A DNA stretch of 64,000 bases from Luscinia megarhynchos (GCA_034336665.1 JAPFBE010000036.1:310001-374000), one strand, 5' to 3'. Positions 43,226-54,535 are shown, counted from the stretch's first letter. The notes: a model not told the origin generated them from the sequence alone. Translations and numbers: made by a program.

Positions 43226-43561
43226 TGTTTCTTTGGACTACTTACTAGTTTCATCTTTTCCCATTGCAAGCACAGCTGAGCAAACATAAAATGACAGGCA
43301 ATTAATTATTTAAGTTACAGATAACTATTTCAAACACAGTTTCTTCTAACTTTCAACTAGAATCCTAATTTTTCTAAGATTAGTGTTTTATTATAGTCTA
43401 TCACTATCACTTACAAGAGAATTTTACTTTAGGCATCTCCTCATCCCCTCCTATTTGGGACTTAACTCTTTTTTGGTCTGACTTTGAAGTTTTTATGCTG
43501 GTTTTTTTTTGTGTGTGTGTCTCCACTCTGTCTTTTTCTTTTACATGAGAGAGGATGGAAG
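43226..43561 (+). other. 3-prime untranslated region and polypurine tract preceding the LTR
   Basis: Non-coding sequence ending in GAGAGAGGATGGAAG directly before the LTR. Finding it upstream of what acts as a 5-prime LTR means another unit once lay to the left (tandem or recombined provirus). In arm L the same sequence is fused to a pol fragment. Confidence 0.6.
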
Positions 43562-44185
43562 TGAATCATGATTTTAAAGAGTTTAGATTTTAGGTAAGGG
43601 TTAGAAGAAATTCATATTGATCAGGATGCAAGTTAGATAAAACAAACGATAGGTTAATGATTATTGGATGCTTAAGCTAGAGATAATAGAGGTATTACTT
43701 GCCACTATGAGGTTGTTTCAGTTTTGTTTATAGAAATGGTGGAATAAGTGAACCATTATAAGAACAGATTGAAACCAGTAGAACAATGGCTGACACCTGG
43801 ACTTTATATCAATCAATCACGAAGCAGGGGACCTGGGATTGTGCCAGAGGGTCACGGAGACCTGATGAAGACTTTCCTTCATCTTTCAAGACCACTCGCC
43901 CAATTCAAGACCACTGACGCAATTCAAGAGAAGAAATGCTCACGCGTGATGGACTATTAGCCTCATTTTAATACAGAGCGGGGATAAGAGGTACTGGGGT
44001 TATGCATATGTATGGAATGTAAGACTTTGGGAAATAAATAGAGGGCAAGGAACCTTATACAGGGCTGCCATGTCTGTAGAGGACTACCCCCGTGCAGCCC
44101 TCCGACATCTTAATAAACATACCATTTTCTAACTTTAACTAGTTAGAGAGTCTTTGTCCGTGAACATATTGGTTTTAATGATCCA
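43562..44185 (+). repeat. LTR of class III-like, env-bearing ERV (arm R copy)
   Basis: 624 bp, TGAATCATGATTTT to TTTTAATGATCCA, with TTAATAAACATACC near 44110 as poly(A) region. It is followed by the primer site. Identical in length to the arm L copy. The copy at 1906-2561 is more diverged. Confidence 0.88.
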
Positions 44186-44188
44186 ATT

Positions 44189-44206
44189 TGGCGACCGCGG
44201 CAGGAC
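44189..44206 (+). promoter_or_regulatory. Primer binding site
   Basis: TGGCGACCGCGGCAGGAC three bases after the LTR. The tRNA could not be named with certainty. Confidence 0.65.
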
Positions 44207-45182
44207 AAGGTTCTTTTCGGCTGTGAGACTGGCTTGTGTGGTGGACCCCCTTGGGGCGCCCCCGGAATATTCCTGGAAGAGGAGGGCTCCGCTGTTCCGA
44301 CTGTTCATTCGGCAGCAGACAATGACTCCTGACTACTAAAACTCCGGACAAAACAGTATGTTTAAAAACTGAAACAGTTTTCAAAAGTGACCTGTAAGGC
44401 GTACGCGTGGTCAGGAAAGGCCATTGTTAAGCTGTGGGAGGAGACGCGTCACACACAGCTTGTGCTTATATAGTGTGTTCGCAAGCTGTTAATTGTATTT
44501 GGTTGCCGGCAGAGACAGCTGTGGAGCTGTTGTGCCTGGGCGGGGGAGGGGAGGGGGGTGGGTCTCGGGCTTTGGTTGCTGGCAGAGGGGGATTTGGCCG
44601 ATTGATTATGCCGTAAACGACTCAGTTTGCTTGCAATTTGGGGCTAGCAGTTTTAAGGGCAAACCTTTGTCTATGATTATTATGCTGTTGTGAATGTGTC
44701 CTGACTGTGAGAGCGGTTGTGAAAAAAAAGCCCCCTCCCCGCTGTGACTGTGGTGCGTGTGTACTTTGGTTACGGGAGACTGTGTCTACTGTAACACTCG
44801 GTGTTCATGTTAAAAAGGTCTGGACTCTGAGACACGATAGGGACAGCGTCTGCTGATCAGGTTTTTGCTTGTCGAATTTGAAATTTAGAGGTTGAGTGCT
44901 TTAGCATAGTGTGTTTGTAAGTATTTCCCGCGGGAATAATAAGGCTGTGATGCTAGTTAGAGTGGAAGTGACTTAGAGTTGTGTTTTGGAGCTGTTGTGT
45001 ATTTTTGAGGCAACACGGCCATCTTGTGTCAAAAGTTAGAAGTGCAGCACACTGAGTGTGAAGTTAGTGAAAAAGGTAGAAAAAGAGGATTATTTTTTTG
45101 GGAGCTGAGAGGTGGACGTTTTTTTGGGACTAGACAAAGGATAGGACCAGTTTAGCAGAGAAGAGTAAAAGTTGGAAAACTG
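44207..45182 (+). other. Long leader with G-quadruplex motif
   Basis: About 1 kb between primer site and gag. It contains a TATATAG near 44466 and a strong G4 pattern (GGGGGAGGGGAGGGGGGTGGG at 44542-44562, plus strand); the complementary C-rich copy lies at about 26301-26322. No ORF is convincing. Confidence 0.5.
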
Positions 45183-45380
45183 GTGGCTTTGGATTGGGAG
45201 CACCAGGCTGTAGAGAATTTAGGAAGTCAAGAAGAGGTGAATGGAATAGCTTGTATTTGTGGGAAGTTTCCTGCAGTTTTTGGTGCATCTAGAGGTTGGC
45301 ATCATGCGTGGGTGCTATTGCAGTGTAAGATTTGCACGGCACGCTATTATTGTTCTTCTGCTAACCAGTACAGAGTTTAA
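45183..45380 (+). pseudogene. gag: gag start fragment of class III-like ERV
   Basis: A short frame (DWEHQAVENLGSQEEVNG) with Trp/Cys-containing sequence just after the leader. It lacks an ATG and is shifted relative to arm L, then is interrupted by the CR1-like and ERVL-type insertions at 45385-46244. Confidence 0.45.
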
Positions 45381-45384
45381 CTCC

Positions 45385-45665
45385 TGACTCCACAGAGGGT
45401 GATCTGAAAGTTTAACCATATATCTATGAACATTGTCCAAACACTTCTTGACTTTTATGAGGCTTGGAGTCATGATGACTTCCCTGAGGAGCTTGTTCCA
45501 GTGCTTGACCATTCTCTCAGTGAAGAACTTTTTCCTAATATCCAGTCTGAACTTCCCCTGCTGCAGCTTTAAGCATTCCCTCCTGTCCTGTCACCAGACA
45601 AGAAAGATCAGCACCTCTCTCCTCTCCTCCTCATGAGGAAGTCGTTGACATCAATGAGATCACCC
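45385..45665 (-). repeat. CR1-like fragment in arm R
   Basis: Reverse-complement twin of 25190-25470. Confidence 0.45.
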
Positions 45666-45739
45666 CTTATTCTCCTCTAGGTTGAATTAACTTAGTGTCC
45701 TCAGTCCAGAACAATGTTACCGATAGGTAAGGCATCCAC

Positions 45740-45800
45740 TGCTGTAAACCTTGTGGGCTGAGATAAGACCACTTTAATAATTGAAGCAAAATAAAATTAC

Positions 45801-45837
<37 letters not shown>

Positions 45838-46244
45838 AATATTGTAATGAAAAAGAGAGGAATAAAACCCAAGGCAAAGAACTGATGCACAATACAAATG
45901 CTCATCACCCATTGACAGATGCCCAGCCCATCTTTGAGCAACAATCAGTGGCTTCCAGACAACTGCCCTCAGTTTATATACTGAACGTGATGTTCTGTAG
46001 TATGGAATATCCCTTTGGCCAGTTCAGAACAGCTGTCCTGGCCATGCTCCCTCTCAGCCTCTTGTGCAGCTCCTCCCTGGCAAAGCATGAGACAATGAAA
46101 GGCTCTTGACTTAGGGTAAACACTGCTCAACAACAACTAAAACATTAGTGTGTTATCAGCATTATTCTCATGCTGAATCCAAAACATAGCACTGTACCAG
46201 CTACTGAGAAGGAAATTAACTCTATCCCAGCCAAACTCAGGACA
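45740..46244 (-). repeat. ERVL-type LTR (minus) nested in arm R
   Basis: Reverse-complement twin of 24608-25112, including the (TAT)n at 45799-45840. It splits the gag region of the class III-like ERV. Confidence 0.6.
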
Positions 46245-46322
46245 GTTATCCACCACAGAATGTACTGGCCGGCTTCAACTCCAATTGAGCTTTGGCTGTA
46301 CAATTTTTCTCCCTATAATGGT

Positions 46323-47032
46323 GTGTAAGAGTCCGTCTATAGCCTGTAAAACCAGAAATTATGACACCGCTAATTAGAGGTCTGCCTGAATCACTAAAAC
46401 CAACAGCAATAGTTCTTCAAAAAACTATAGCCTCCATTTCTCCAATAGATCGGCTTGACAGATTTTTAGGCCAGCGATGCCCAAGCAGTCAAACCGATTC
46501 TGATGATACCTCTGGCTTTTCGCCTAACACCCCCGAACAATGTTCAAACAACAAAGTCTGGACATGGGGAGAAGTCGCAGAGGAATTGATAAATTATAAG
46601 AGAAAATACAGGCTGATAAAACCTTTAGAAGATAAGCCCGAAAAACCTAGAGGGGTCAGACATATTGCCTCCCCTAATGAAAATCCAGAAAGAGTTAAAC
46701 CACTACACAATACTCATACAAACCGACAAGCACTCTGGCAATTGGGAATTAAAAAAGGAGTGCCACGAGAATTAATGGATGGCTTGTCACAAGAAAAATT
46801 GGCTCAGCTAGTTTCAAACTGGCACTCTCCCAAAGCTCTAATACAAAAAACACCTAAGTTACCTAGTGCACCCTTGATGCAAGCTCCATGCAGGAAGCCA
46901 AAACTCTTCTTTCCACGAGCACCAAGCACTGAAACATTGCACAAACAAGCAGTTTCTGTACAATCACATGAAACACAGACACCCCTATCTCAAAAACAGG
47001 AAAATAAACCAAACCAACAAGCTTTAAACTAA
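46323..47032 (+). CDS. gag: gag C-terminal part of class III-like ERV
   Basis: The open frame 46361-47032 (223 codons) contains a charged central part and a helix-rich segment (ALWQLGIKKGVPRELMDG) that could be the end of capsid, then a Pro/Gln/Lys-rich tail. There is no CCHC knuckle. It ends in TAA at 47030, 4 bp before a hairpin and 41 bp before the pol ATG, which is in another frame. Position and composition are the evidence. No domain is recognised with certainty. Confidence 0.55.
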
Positions 47033-47035
47033 AAG

Positions 47036-47068
47036 CTCCGTCCCTAAGTAGTGGGCGCAGGGACGGAG
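47036..47068 (+). promoter_or_regulatory. Perfect 9-bp hairpin at the gag-pol junction
   Basis: CTCCGTCCC (47036-47044) and GGGACGGAG (47060-47068) form a GC-rich stem with a 15-nt loop, starting three bases after the gag stop and ending five bases before the first pol ATG. The placement suggests a role in recoding, reinitiation or RNA processing. Confidence 0.6.
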
Positions 47069-47073
47069 ATTAC

Positions 47074-50000
47074 ATGCATTTAAGAAAGCTCACAAGAGAT
47101 CCAACAACAGGTGATTTATTAATTACTGCAATAGTTGGCCCCAAACGAGTCTTAATAATTTTCGTTGTTGACACAGGGGCTCAAATAAGTGCTTTAACAC
47201 ACAAACATGCACAAAAAAGTGGAGTAGTTCCAAGCAATAGACGCTGCTGGGTTATAAATGCTTTGGGAACTAAAGAACCCATGAGTATCTCTTTAGTAAA
47301 ACTCACATTACCTGGGGATGACAACCCAATAGCTACTCAAATGGTAATTGGACATATCCCAGACAGTTTGATAGGTTTAGATTTACTCACAGGAAAACAT
47401 TGGGAAGATCAAGACGGTAACGTGTGGTCCTTTGGAGCACCACGCTTAAACATCAGGCTGTTACAGACCGCACCGTCTCTCCCACCCAGTACAATCACTT
47501 CTGTAAAACAATATCCTTTGCCGTCAGGTGCAAAAGAAGGCATAAAGCCAGTAATTCAAGAGTTAAAGGACAAAGGAGTAATCATTCACACGCACAGTCC
47601 TTTCAATTCCCCTATTTGGCCTGTGAAAAAACCAAACGGAAAGTGGAGATTAACCGTTGATTATCGACGCCTTAATTCCAATACCTTTCCCCTCACGGCA
47701 GCAGTTCCAAATTTAGCTGAGCTAATACTATCCATCCAAGAAAAGGCTCACACATTTATGGCTGTAATAGATGTAAAAGACATGTTCTTTATGATACCTA
47801 TACGGCCAGAGGACATGAATCGTTTTGCTTTCACATGGGAAGGACAAAAATACACTTTCACTAGGCTACCTCAAGAGTACCAGCACTCTCCCACTTTAGC
47901 CCACCATGCATTAGCTCAAGAGCTAGAAACTATACCCAAACCTGATACAGTAACTGTGTATCAATACATTGATGATGTATTGATTGCAGGAGAAGAAAAA
48001 AAGGAAGTGGAAGGTGTTCAAGAAAAAATAATCTCACACCTAGAAAACCTTGGCTTGCAGATCCCTCCAGAGAAAATACAGAAACCCTCACAGGAAGTCA
48101 AATTTTTAGGGATTTTCTGGAAGGGCGGAATGACATGCATTCCACCAGACACACTAACCTCACTAGATCAGATTAAAATGCCTGAATCCAAAAAGGAACT
48201 TCAACAAGCTTTAGGGTTATTAGTATTTTGGAGAAAACACATTCCTGATTCTTCAATAATTGCCAGGCCCCTTTATAATTTGTTACGAAAAGGGGTAAAA
48301 TGGGATTGGAGCCCAGCTCAGGAGGAAGCATTACAATTACTGATTTTTGAAGCAACAGCCCATCAGGCCCTAGGTCCTATTCACCCAACAGATCCTTTCC
48401 AGGTAGAATGGGGTTTTGCTTCCTCAGGGTTATCTGTACACATATGGCAGAGAGGTCCAGAGGGGCCTACCAGGCCTGTCAGTTTCTACTCCCGTAGTTT
48501 TAAGGATGCTGAAAAAAGATACACAACTTGGGAAAAAGGGCTGTTTGTTGTTAGTTTGGCTTTGATTGAAGTAGAAAAAATCACGAGACAACAGCCAATT
48601 GTATTGAGAGGTCCTTTTAAAGTAATTAAAACAGTTACCTCTGGGGCCCCTCCTCCAGAAGGGGTTGCCCAACGGGCCTCTGTGAGAAAATGGTATGCTC
48701 AAATAGAACACTACTGTCACATTTTCTCAATCACTGAAGGTGCTGTTAAAAATTTGTCAATACAAGAAACAGAGCACTTGAACAGCAGCCAGGAAAAACC
48801 GGCTTCAGTGATTAAGGTAGCCCCTCCCTTCTTGCCCGAGCAGACAGAAAATGCCTGGTTTACTGATGCCTCAGCCAAGAGAGAAGGAAAAGTGTGGAAA
48901 TACAAACCTGTAGCCTTACACACTTCCTCAGGTGAGAAAATCATCACTGAAGGAGAAGGCAGTGCTCAGATAGGAGAACTTACAGCTGTTTGGAGTGTTT
49001 TCCAAAAGGAAAAACAAAATACTTCCCTTGTTTGCATTTATATAGACTCTTATGCTGTTTTTAAAGGTTGTACCGAGTGGTTACCATTCTGGCAACAGAG
49101 TGATTGGGAAGTTAATAGGATTCCAGTGTGGCAGAAAGAAAAATGGCAAGACATCTTAGAAATTGCAAGTCAGGGAAATTTTGCTGTTGGGTGGGTAGCT
49201 TCTCACCAGACAGATGGGAATCCAGCAGGAGAATGGAATAGCAGAGCTGATGAATTAGCTAGATTAAGCCTCTTGATAAAGGAAGAAATTGTTGAGGATT
49301 GGGAACGGTTGCTGGAGTGGCTACATGTTAAAAGACAACACACAGGTGCAAAGGATTTGTACAAAGAAGCTCATGCTCAAGGTTGGCCTGTTACCAGAGA
49401 GATGTGTAAAACTTGTGTATCAGCCTGTGAGCAGTGTCGCAAACGGCTAGAGAGACATCCTTTAGAGGATGACCCATTACACCTGAGAGGGGGAAAAGGT
49501 TTATGGGATGCATGGCAGATAGATTATATTGGTCCTTTTAGGCCCTCAGGAGGCAAATACTTTGTGCTGGTGGGGGTTGAGATAACATCAGGATTAGTAC
49601 AGGCCGAGGCCTTTAAGAGGGCTACAGGAGAAAATACTGTGAGAGCATTACAGATATGGTTTGGCACTTTCCCAAAACCGCAGGAAATTCAATCTGATAA
49701 TGGGTCTCACTTCACGACTATGGTAGTGCAAGAGTGGGCACAGAGTGAAGGAATAAAATGGGTATTTCATACCCCTTACTATCCTCAAGCCAATGGAATC
49801 GTAGAAAGGACCAATGGTCTCCTGAAACGGTTTCTGAAACCACAGGAAGGGAACTGGGATGGATGATTGACAAAAGCTGTACAAGGTGTAAATGAGAGGT
49901 GGGGGGTAAATGGATGCCCGAAAATCAATGCTTTTTGTCCCAAAGCCCCAACCATAGTTCCTTCATTAAAAGGACCAGCTAATCCTAAAAATATAGCTCA

Positions 50001-50154
50001 TTACCCTGGACAACCTGTTTTAGTAGACCTCCCTATGGTGGGAAATGTACCACTTGTGCTAAAAACTCCTTTGAATAAATTTGCATGGGTAGCACCTGAT
50101 GCTGTGGGAAAACAACATCGGATAAATACCCGTTGGATTATACCATCATTTTAA
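47074..50154 (+). pseudogene. pol: pol of class III-like ERV, open except one TGA
   Basis: Protease with DTG at residues 33-35. RT with YIDD at 298-301. RNase H starting near WFTDAS (Asp598). Integrase zinc module near 770-800 and core Asp817 (QIDYIGP), Asp875 (SDNGSHF) and Glu911 (GIVERTNG), 35 residues apart. The RNase H and integrase sequence style is that of ERVL/spuma-related class III elements, not of the gammaretrovirus-like pols elsewhere in the window. One nonsense codon (TGA at 49864-49866) splits an otherwise continuous frame of about 1026 codons. The RT has LPQEYQHSP where LPQG-NSP is usual. Confidence 0.85.
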
Positions 50155-50245
50155 CACCTTTGCCACTAGATGGCTGATTTTCCTGTGCTTATAATTGCAG
50201 GTGAACTCCGAGGGTCACTTCAAGTGACATGAAAGCCAGACAACC

Positions 50246-52784
50246 ATGTTGACATTAATAATACTCCTCTACATTCTACCATACCTACATGGCCAAAGTC
50301 CATCTGATTGGCCATGGACACATGCCATTCTCAGGTACACCAGTACTCACGGATCCTACCCTGCACGTCGTCGTCCAAACCTAGCGACCGTAGTGCTGCA
50401 TGACTCGGAAGCGTACCATCAAAACGAATGGAAATAGGATCGGAAGGACTGGATTCGAGTATTGACTGGTATAGTTGGTGAAAAAAATGAGGTAGGATGC
50501 AGAAAGGTAGAGGGATCCTCTCATGAGAAGGTCACATCCATCACGGTATCTGGAAACCTTTTGAAACCAGACATAATAAGTGGCTTGCACCCCAACATCA
50601 CAAAGAAACTCTGTCCCGGTACTGATTGGAACTGCACTACGCAAATCCCCTTTATAGTATGCTGTCGGCAGGATAAGATTGGCAATTACAGCTTTGATCC
50701 TAGTAACAACAATGTTGAAGTCACCAAGCTTTGCAAGCATGAACCTACTGACTGCTGACACAATTTTACCTTGACTAAATCAGTCTTTGTGACATGTAAT
50801 TGGAAAAATAAACCAGCAGATCCGTCAGGCTTGAAAGGCTTGAGTTACAAATTCAAAATAAACGTTTTGGCACAACCTGTATTAACTGCAGTAATTATAT
50901 ACTCTGGTATGCAGTCTTCCCTAGTGCTGGATCGCAAAAATAAAGTTTTTCCTCCCTTTACATTAACAAAAGGTTCTGATGTTGTTATCCGATGTGAATT
51001 AATGGTTGAATCATTTGTCGAACGCATACACAGTTCTGCCATAGGACCACATGGCCGTGTGTTACATTGTGAGGCTTTCTAATGTGCAATTTCCTCACGA
51101 AGTAACATGTGGTGAGAATCACACTTAACACTGGGGAGAACTTGATATCAATGTTGTAATGCCTATTGCACCCACTACCCAACCACCGACTGTGCTGAAG
51201 CCAAGAATTTATGAAATTGGGCCTTACATAATTAAGAAAACTGGACAACAACAAATATTGTTTAATACAGCATGGTCTCTTAAACAAGTTAAATTATTGA
51301 TGCAGAACAATGTCTCGGAAATTCAAACAGAATGTTCACCTTTTTTACAAACTTCGTTTCAGGGGTGAACTACCTGGCTGCAGAAGCGGACGCCTTCCAA
51401 AAAACACATGGCAAGAGACATAATCGGTGCTCTGGGAACAGGTTGGGGAATTCTAAACAGCATTGATTCAGAGGTATTAATGAACAAATTGGTTGCCACC
51501 ACCAGAGACTTAACCAAATTGAATCAACCCTTGCAGTCCTCTTTGACAGCACTGGGGACGCAACAGTGGTTACTATCAAACATTTTACCGGATTGGGAAA
51601 AGGCAAATGTAAATGACCACAAATTGATAATTGATGCTCTTGGTACTGCTCAAAATAACATATCCCTAGCCCTCAGTTGTATCCAGGCACAGCTTTGGAT
51701 GCAAACCGTGGTAGCGTCAATTATAAGGGAAGAGGAAGAAGGCATTTTCCTTACTGAAATCCGGACAGTAATTTGGGACAATGCTAATGATTTTGAGAAG
51801 AAGTTTCAGTCCTGGTGGAATTTGGTAAATTTTACCTACAACCCCAGTACAAATACAGCCACAGCCTTTGTGTTGACAATACACAACGCTTCAGTGCATT
51901 TGATATACCCCATCATTGCATTAGGATTGAATCATGATGGAACTATTCTCTATCCTTTCGAGCATAGAGAATGGGCCCGTCAAATTGGTGAAAAATGGCA
52001 AACTGTTAATTTGGAATCTTATATTGTTCGGGAGCAAAAGGGTTTCATTTGTGAAAGCAATGCCATTGTGGCCCAAGACATCTGTTTAGATACAGAACAA
52101 AATATCTGTCATTTTGAAATACACCCTGACGAGACTCCTGCAACGGTACTAGTGTACATAGGTAATGGATGTGTGTGTGTTAGAACTGTTTGCAACTTAA
52201 TGATTATAGAAGATGTAGCAATGAATTTAAGAAATCATTCGAATTTTTGTGTTTGTAATTTTACCAGGATTAGAGGCTGTGATTTTTCCTACACTGTTCC
52301 TGTTATGTCTTATCACTTTTTGCAATCCAATTTCACATTGATTCATCAGTTAGTGCCTGCTCTCATTGGTATGAACCTCACTTTGGTTAAACAACTGTTG
52401 TTTCACCAGGACTTAAATGGAATCTTAAGAAAGATCAAGGAAAATGGACAGAAGACCCTGGTGACAGTTCATCATGATGTGAAGAAGATACATCAGGTTT
52501 CAGAAAGGGTAAAAGGGGATGCTGAACACAGGTGGTGGGATACTCTTTTTGGGTGGTCACCTACTGCTACCGGCATCCTAAACAAATTGTGTCATCCCAT
52601 TGTTGTGCTTTTGATTTTGATTTTTATTGGTTTTGTTTTGTCAGCCATTCTATACATCCTGAATTGGAGAATAATAAAATGGTTGACACGACTGGCATCA
52701 GCAATGGAAGCACATAATCTGATCACTATACCATCTGCTAAAGATACTCCCAAGGTTATTGACACTAGACAAACTATGTTTTGA
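50246..52784 (+). pseudogene. env: env of class III-like ERV, few breaks
   Basis: The signal peptide is at residues 1-17 (ILLYILPYLHG). SU runs in one frame to 51082 with stops at 50435, 50756 and 51080. A frameshift lies between 51082 and 51159, and a TGA at 51366 separates the SU end from TM. The TM frame (51408-52784, 458 codons) is open. It starts with a Gly/Ala/Ile-rich fusion-like segment and a long heptad-rich coiled coil ending in CIQAQLW. An unusually long ectodomain with paired cysteines follows, then a membrane anchor near residues 395-420. The gammaretroviral C-x6-C-C and immunosuppressive segment are absent. The env family matches the remnants at 2562-3540 and 34935-35208. Confidence 0.8.
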
Positions 52785-52825
52785 TTGAAAATGGTTTTGG
52801 AAAAATTAATTATATTAACCATTAA

Positions 52826-53377
52826 TGTTATAAATGAGTACAATGGACCATGCGAGATCGAATCAAAATTGAAAAATTTATTGGTCACAGAAAAGCAAAA
52901 GTAAAGATCAGCTCGCTGCGGGGCGGCAAGGGAGTCGAGCAGAGCCCGCTCCACCAACTGCCGCAACCCCCGCAGTTGGTCCCTTTTAAGTTGTTTCTGG
53001 ATTACGTGTTTTTAGTAATTTGCGCATGCTCTTCCAGTTGCTAGGGGTCTTTTTCTGGTCTTTTCTGCCTTCTGGTGGTCTGAGGGATGAAGGTGAGGAG
53101 CCTCTTTCTCTGTTTTGTCTTGCTAACCCCCCCTCCTCCTTATAGGGTGATCCGGCGGTTTCTTGGGAACTTGCTAGCACTTAGATATGTGATTTATGCA
53201 AGTAAAGCAAAGTGATTAACTCTCAAGGTCTGTCTGGCTAGCAAAGCTAAACAATTAACATCTTCTTGGCAAGCAAAGCAAAGCAATAAAACAATTTACC
53301 TCATCCTGGCTCCACAGGCCCAGGCGATATCTTTCTCAAGGTCTGTCAGGCGAACTAAATGTTCCTTATCTATCACA
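52826..53377 (-). repeat. 3-prime LTR of provirus gamma-2
   Basis: 552 bp. On the minus strand TGTGATAGATAAGG to CATTTATAACA, matching the gamma-1 LTRs. It sits 42 bp after the env at 52784, so gamma-2 inserted in, or was joined to, the 3-prime end of the class III-like ERV, whose own 3-prime LTR is missing. Confidence 0.9.
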
Positions 53378-53393
53378 ATCCCCCCTTTTTCTA
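53378..53393 (-). promoter_or_regulatory. Polypurine tract of gamma-2
   Basis: Minus strand AGAAAAAGGGGGGA against the LTR start, as in gamma-1. Confidence 0.85.
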
Positions 53394-53397
53394 TATC

Positions 53398-54498
53398 CTA
53401 CTTTTGTTCGCTATATCTTTGTAATTCTTTTTTACTTAATTCTAAATAGTTTTCTGTTTCTTCTCCATTCAAGGCTTCATATTTTGCTCGTATTAACATG
53501 AGGTGAGCTGCTTCTAACCTACTCTTTACTATGCTAATGATTTTGTTAAAGATGCAAGGGCCAAAGGTGAGTCCTAAAATTAGCAAGATCAATGGTCCTG
53601 CTATGGTAGATAACAAAGTTGTTAACCAGGGAGAATAGTTAAACCAAGATTCATACCAACTTTGTCGGGCTTCTCTATCCTTTTTACATTGCTCCAGTTG
53701 TTTTCGGAGCTCAGCCATGGTGTCAATTGCTATCCCAGTGTGGTCCGCATAGGTGCAACATTCTTCCTGTAAAGCTACACACAATCCCCCTTGCTGTAAA
53801 AATAACAGGTCTAATCCCCGCCTATTCTGTAATACAATTTCTGAAAGAGATCTTACTGATTTTACAAGACCGTCTATTGCTTCTTCTATTCTACTTAGGT
53901 CTTCATCCACTGAGACTCTAAGATTTTTAAATTCTTGCTGTTGGTTTACTAAAGAAGCTACTCCTGTTCCTACTCCAGCACCTCCTAATGTTAATAATAC
54001 AGCAACTGTAAGGGCTGTAAACAGTTCCCGTTTTACCAGGTGGTGTCCTGGAGTGGTTTGATGTTTATACACATAGTCTTTTGGGTGGTATACGATTCGG
54101 GGAACTATCATGACCTGAATGCAGTATTCGGATGTTTCATTGAAATTAGGTATTGATATACACGGGGTTACCCCTAATGTGTTACAGACCCACTTGGTGT
54201 TTGCAGCAGGGATTAACCATTGGGCAGGTTTGCGGGAGTCGGTTACAGCCATTTTTACCCTGCAGAGGTGGTCCTTATCTCGAGGTATGTTGCCTATACA
54301 TCTCCCCTTCCCATTTACCTGCGCCATCGATACCCCTGGGGTGCTTTCTTTTCCCCTTTTCCAAAGGCACAAGGAGGGATTGGTCCCATTTATTCTTTTA
54401 GATTTTGCTACAGAACCTAAGGCCTCATAAAAGGGTGGATTAATACTGTAACATAACCAGCACTCTTTAGTCAAATTGGGGTATGTACTATTTAACAC
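53398..54498 (-). CDS. env: env of gamma-2: SU C-terminus and complete TM
   Basis: A 366-codon open frame with CWLC near residues 17-20, basic cleavage residues before a fusion-like segment near 155, an immunosuppressive-type segment with C-x6-C-C near 220-245, an anchor near 288-312 and a tail. It is the counterpart of gamma-1 residues from about 330 on. The N-terminal half lies in another frame upstream, separated by a stop at 54536 and a frameshift. Confidence 0.85.
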   Translation of the reverse strand: MLNSTYPNLTKECWLCYSINPPFYEALGSVAKSKRINGTNPSLCLWKRGKESTPGVSMAQVNGKGRCIGNIPRDKDHLCRVKMAVTDSRKPAQWLIPAANTKWVCNTLGVTPCISIPNFNETSEYCIQVMIVPRIVYHPKDYVYKHQTTPGHHLVKRELFTALTVAVLLTLGGAGVGTGVASLVNQQQEFKNLRVSVDEDLSRIEEAIDGLVKSVRSLSEIVLQNRRGLDLLFLQQGGLCVALQEECCTYADHTGIAIDTMAELRKQLEQCKKDREARQSWYESWFNYSPWLTTLLSTIAGPLILLILGLTFGPCIFNKIISIVKSRLEAAHLMLIRAKYEALNGEETENYLELSKKELQRYSEQK

Positions 54499-54535
54499 CC
54501 TAAAGGTGGCTTGTAGGATTTTCCACAGGGGCCCT

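Larger units (their letters stand above)
43224..46293 (+). repeat. Large inverted-repeat arm R (3070 bp); partner 24559-27628
   Basis: Same content as arm L in the opposite orientation: 3-prime untranslated region, LTR, primer site, leader, gag start, CR1-like piece and ERVL-type LTR. Here it runs straight into gag-pol-env of the element. The spacer between arms is 15.6 kb. Confidence 0.9.
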
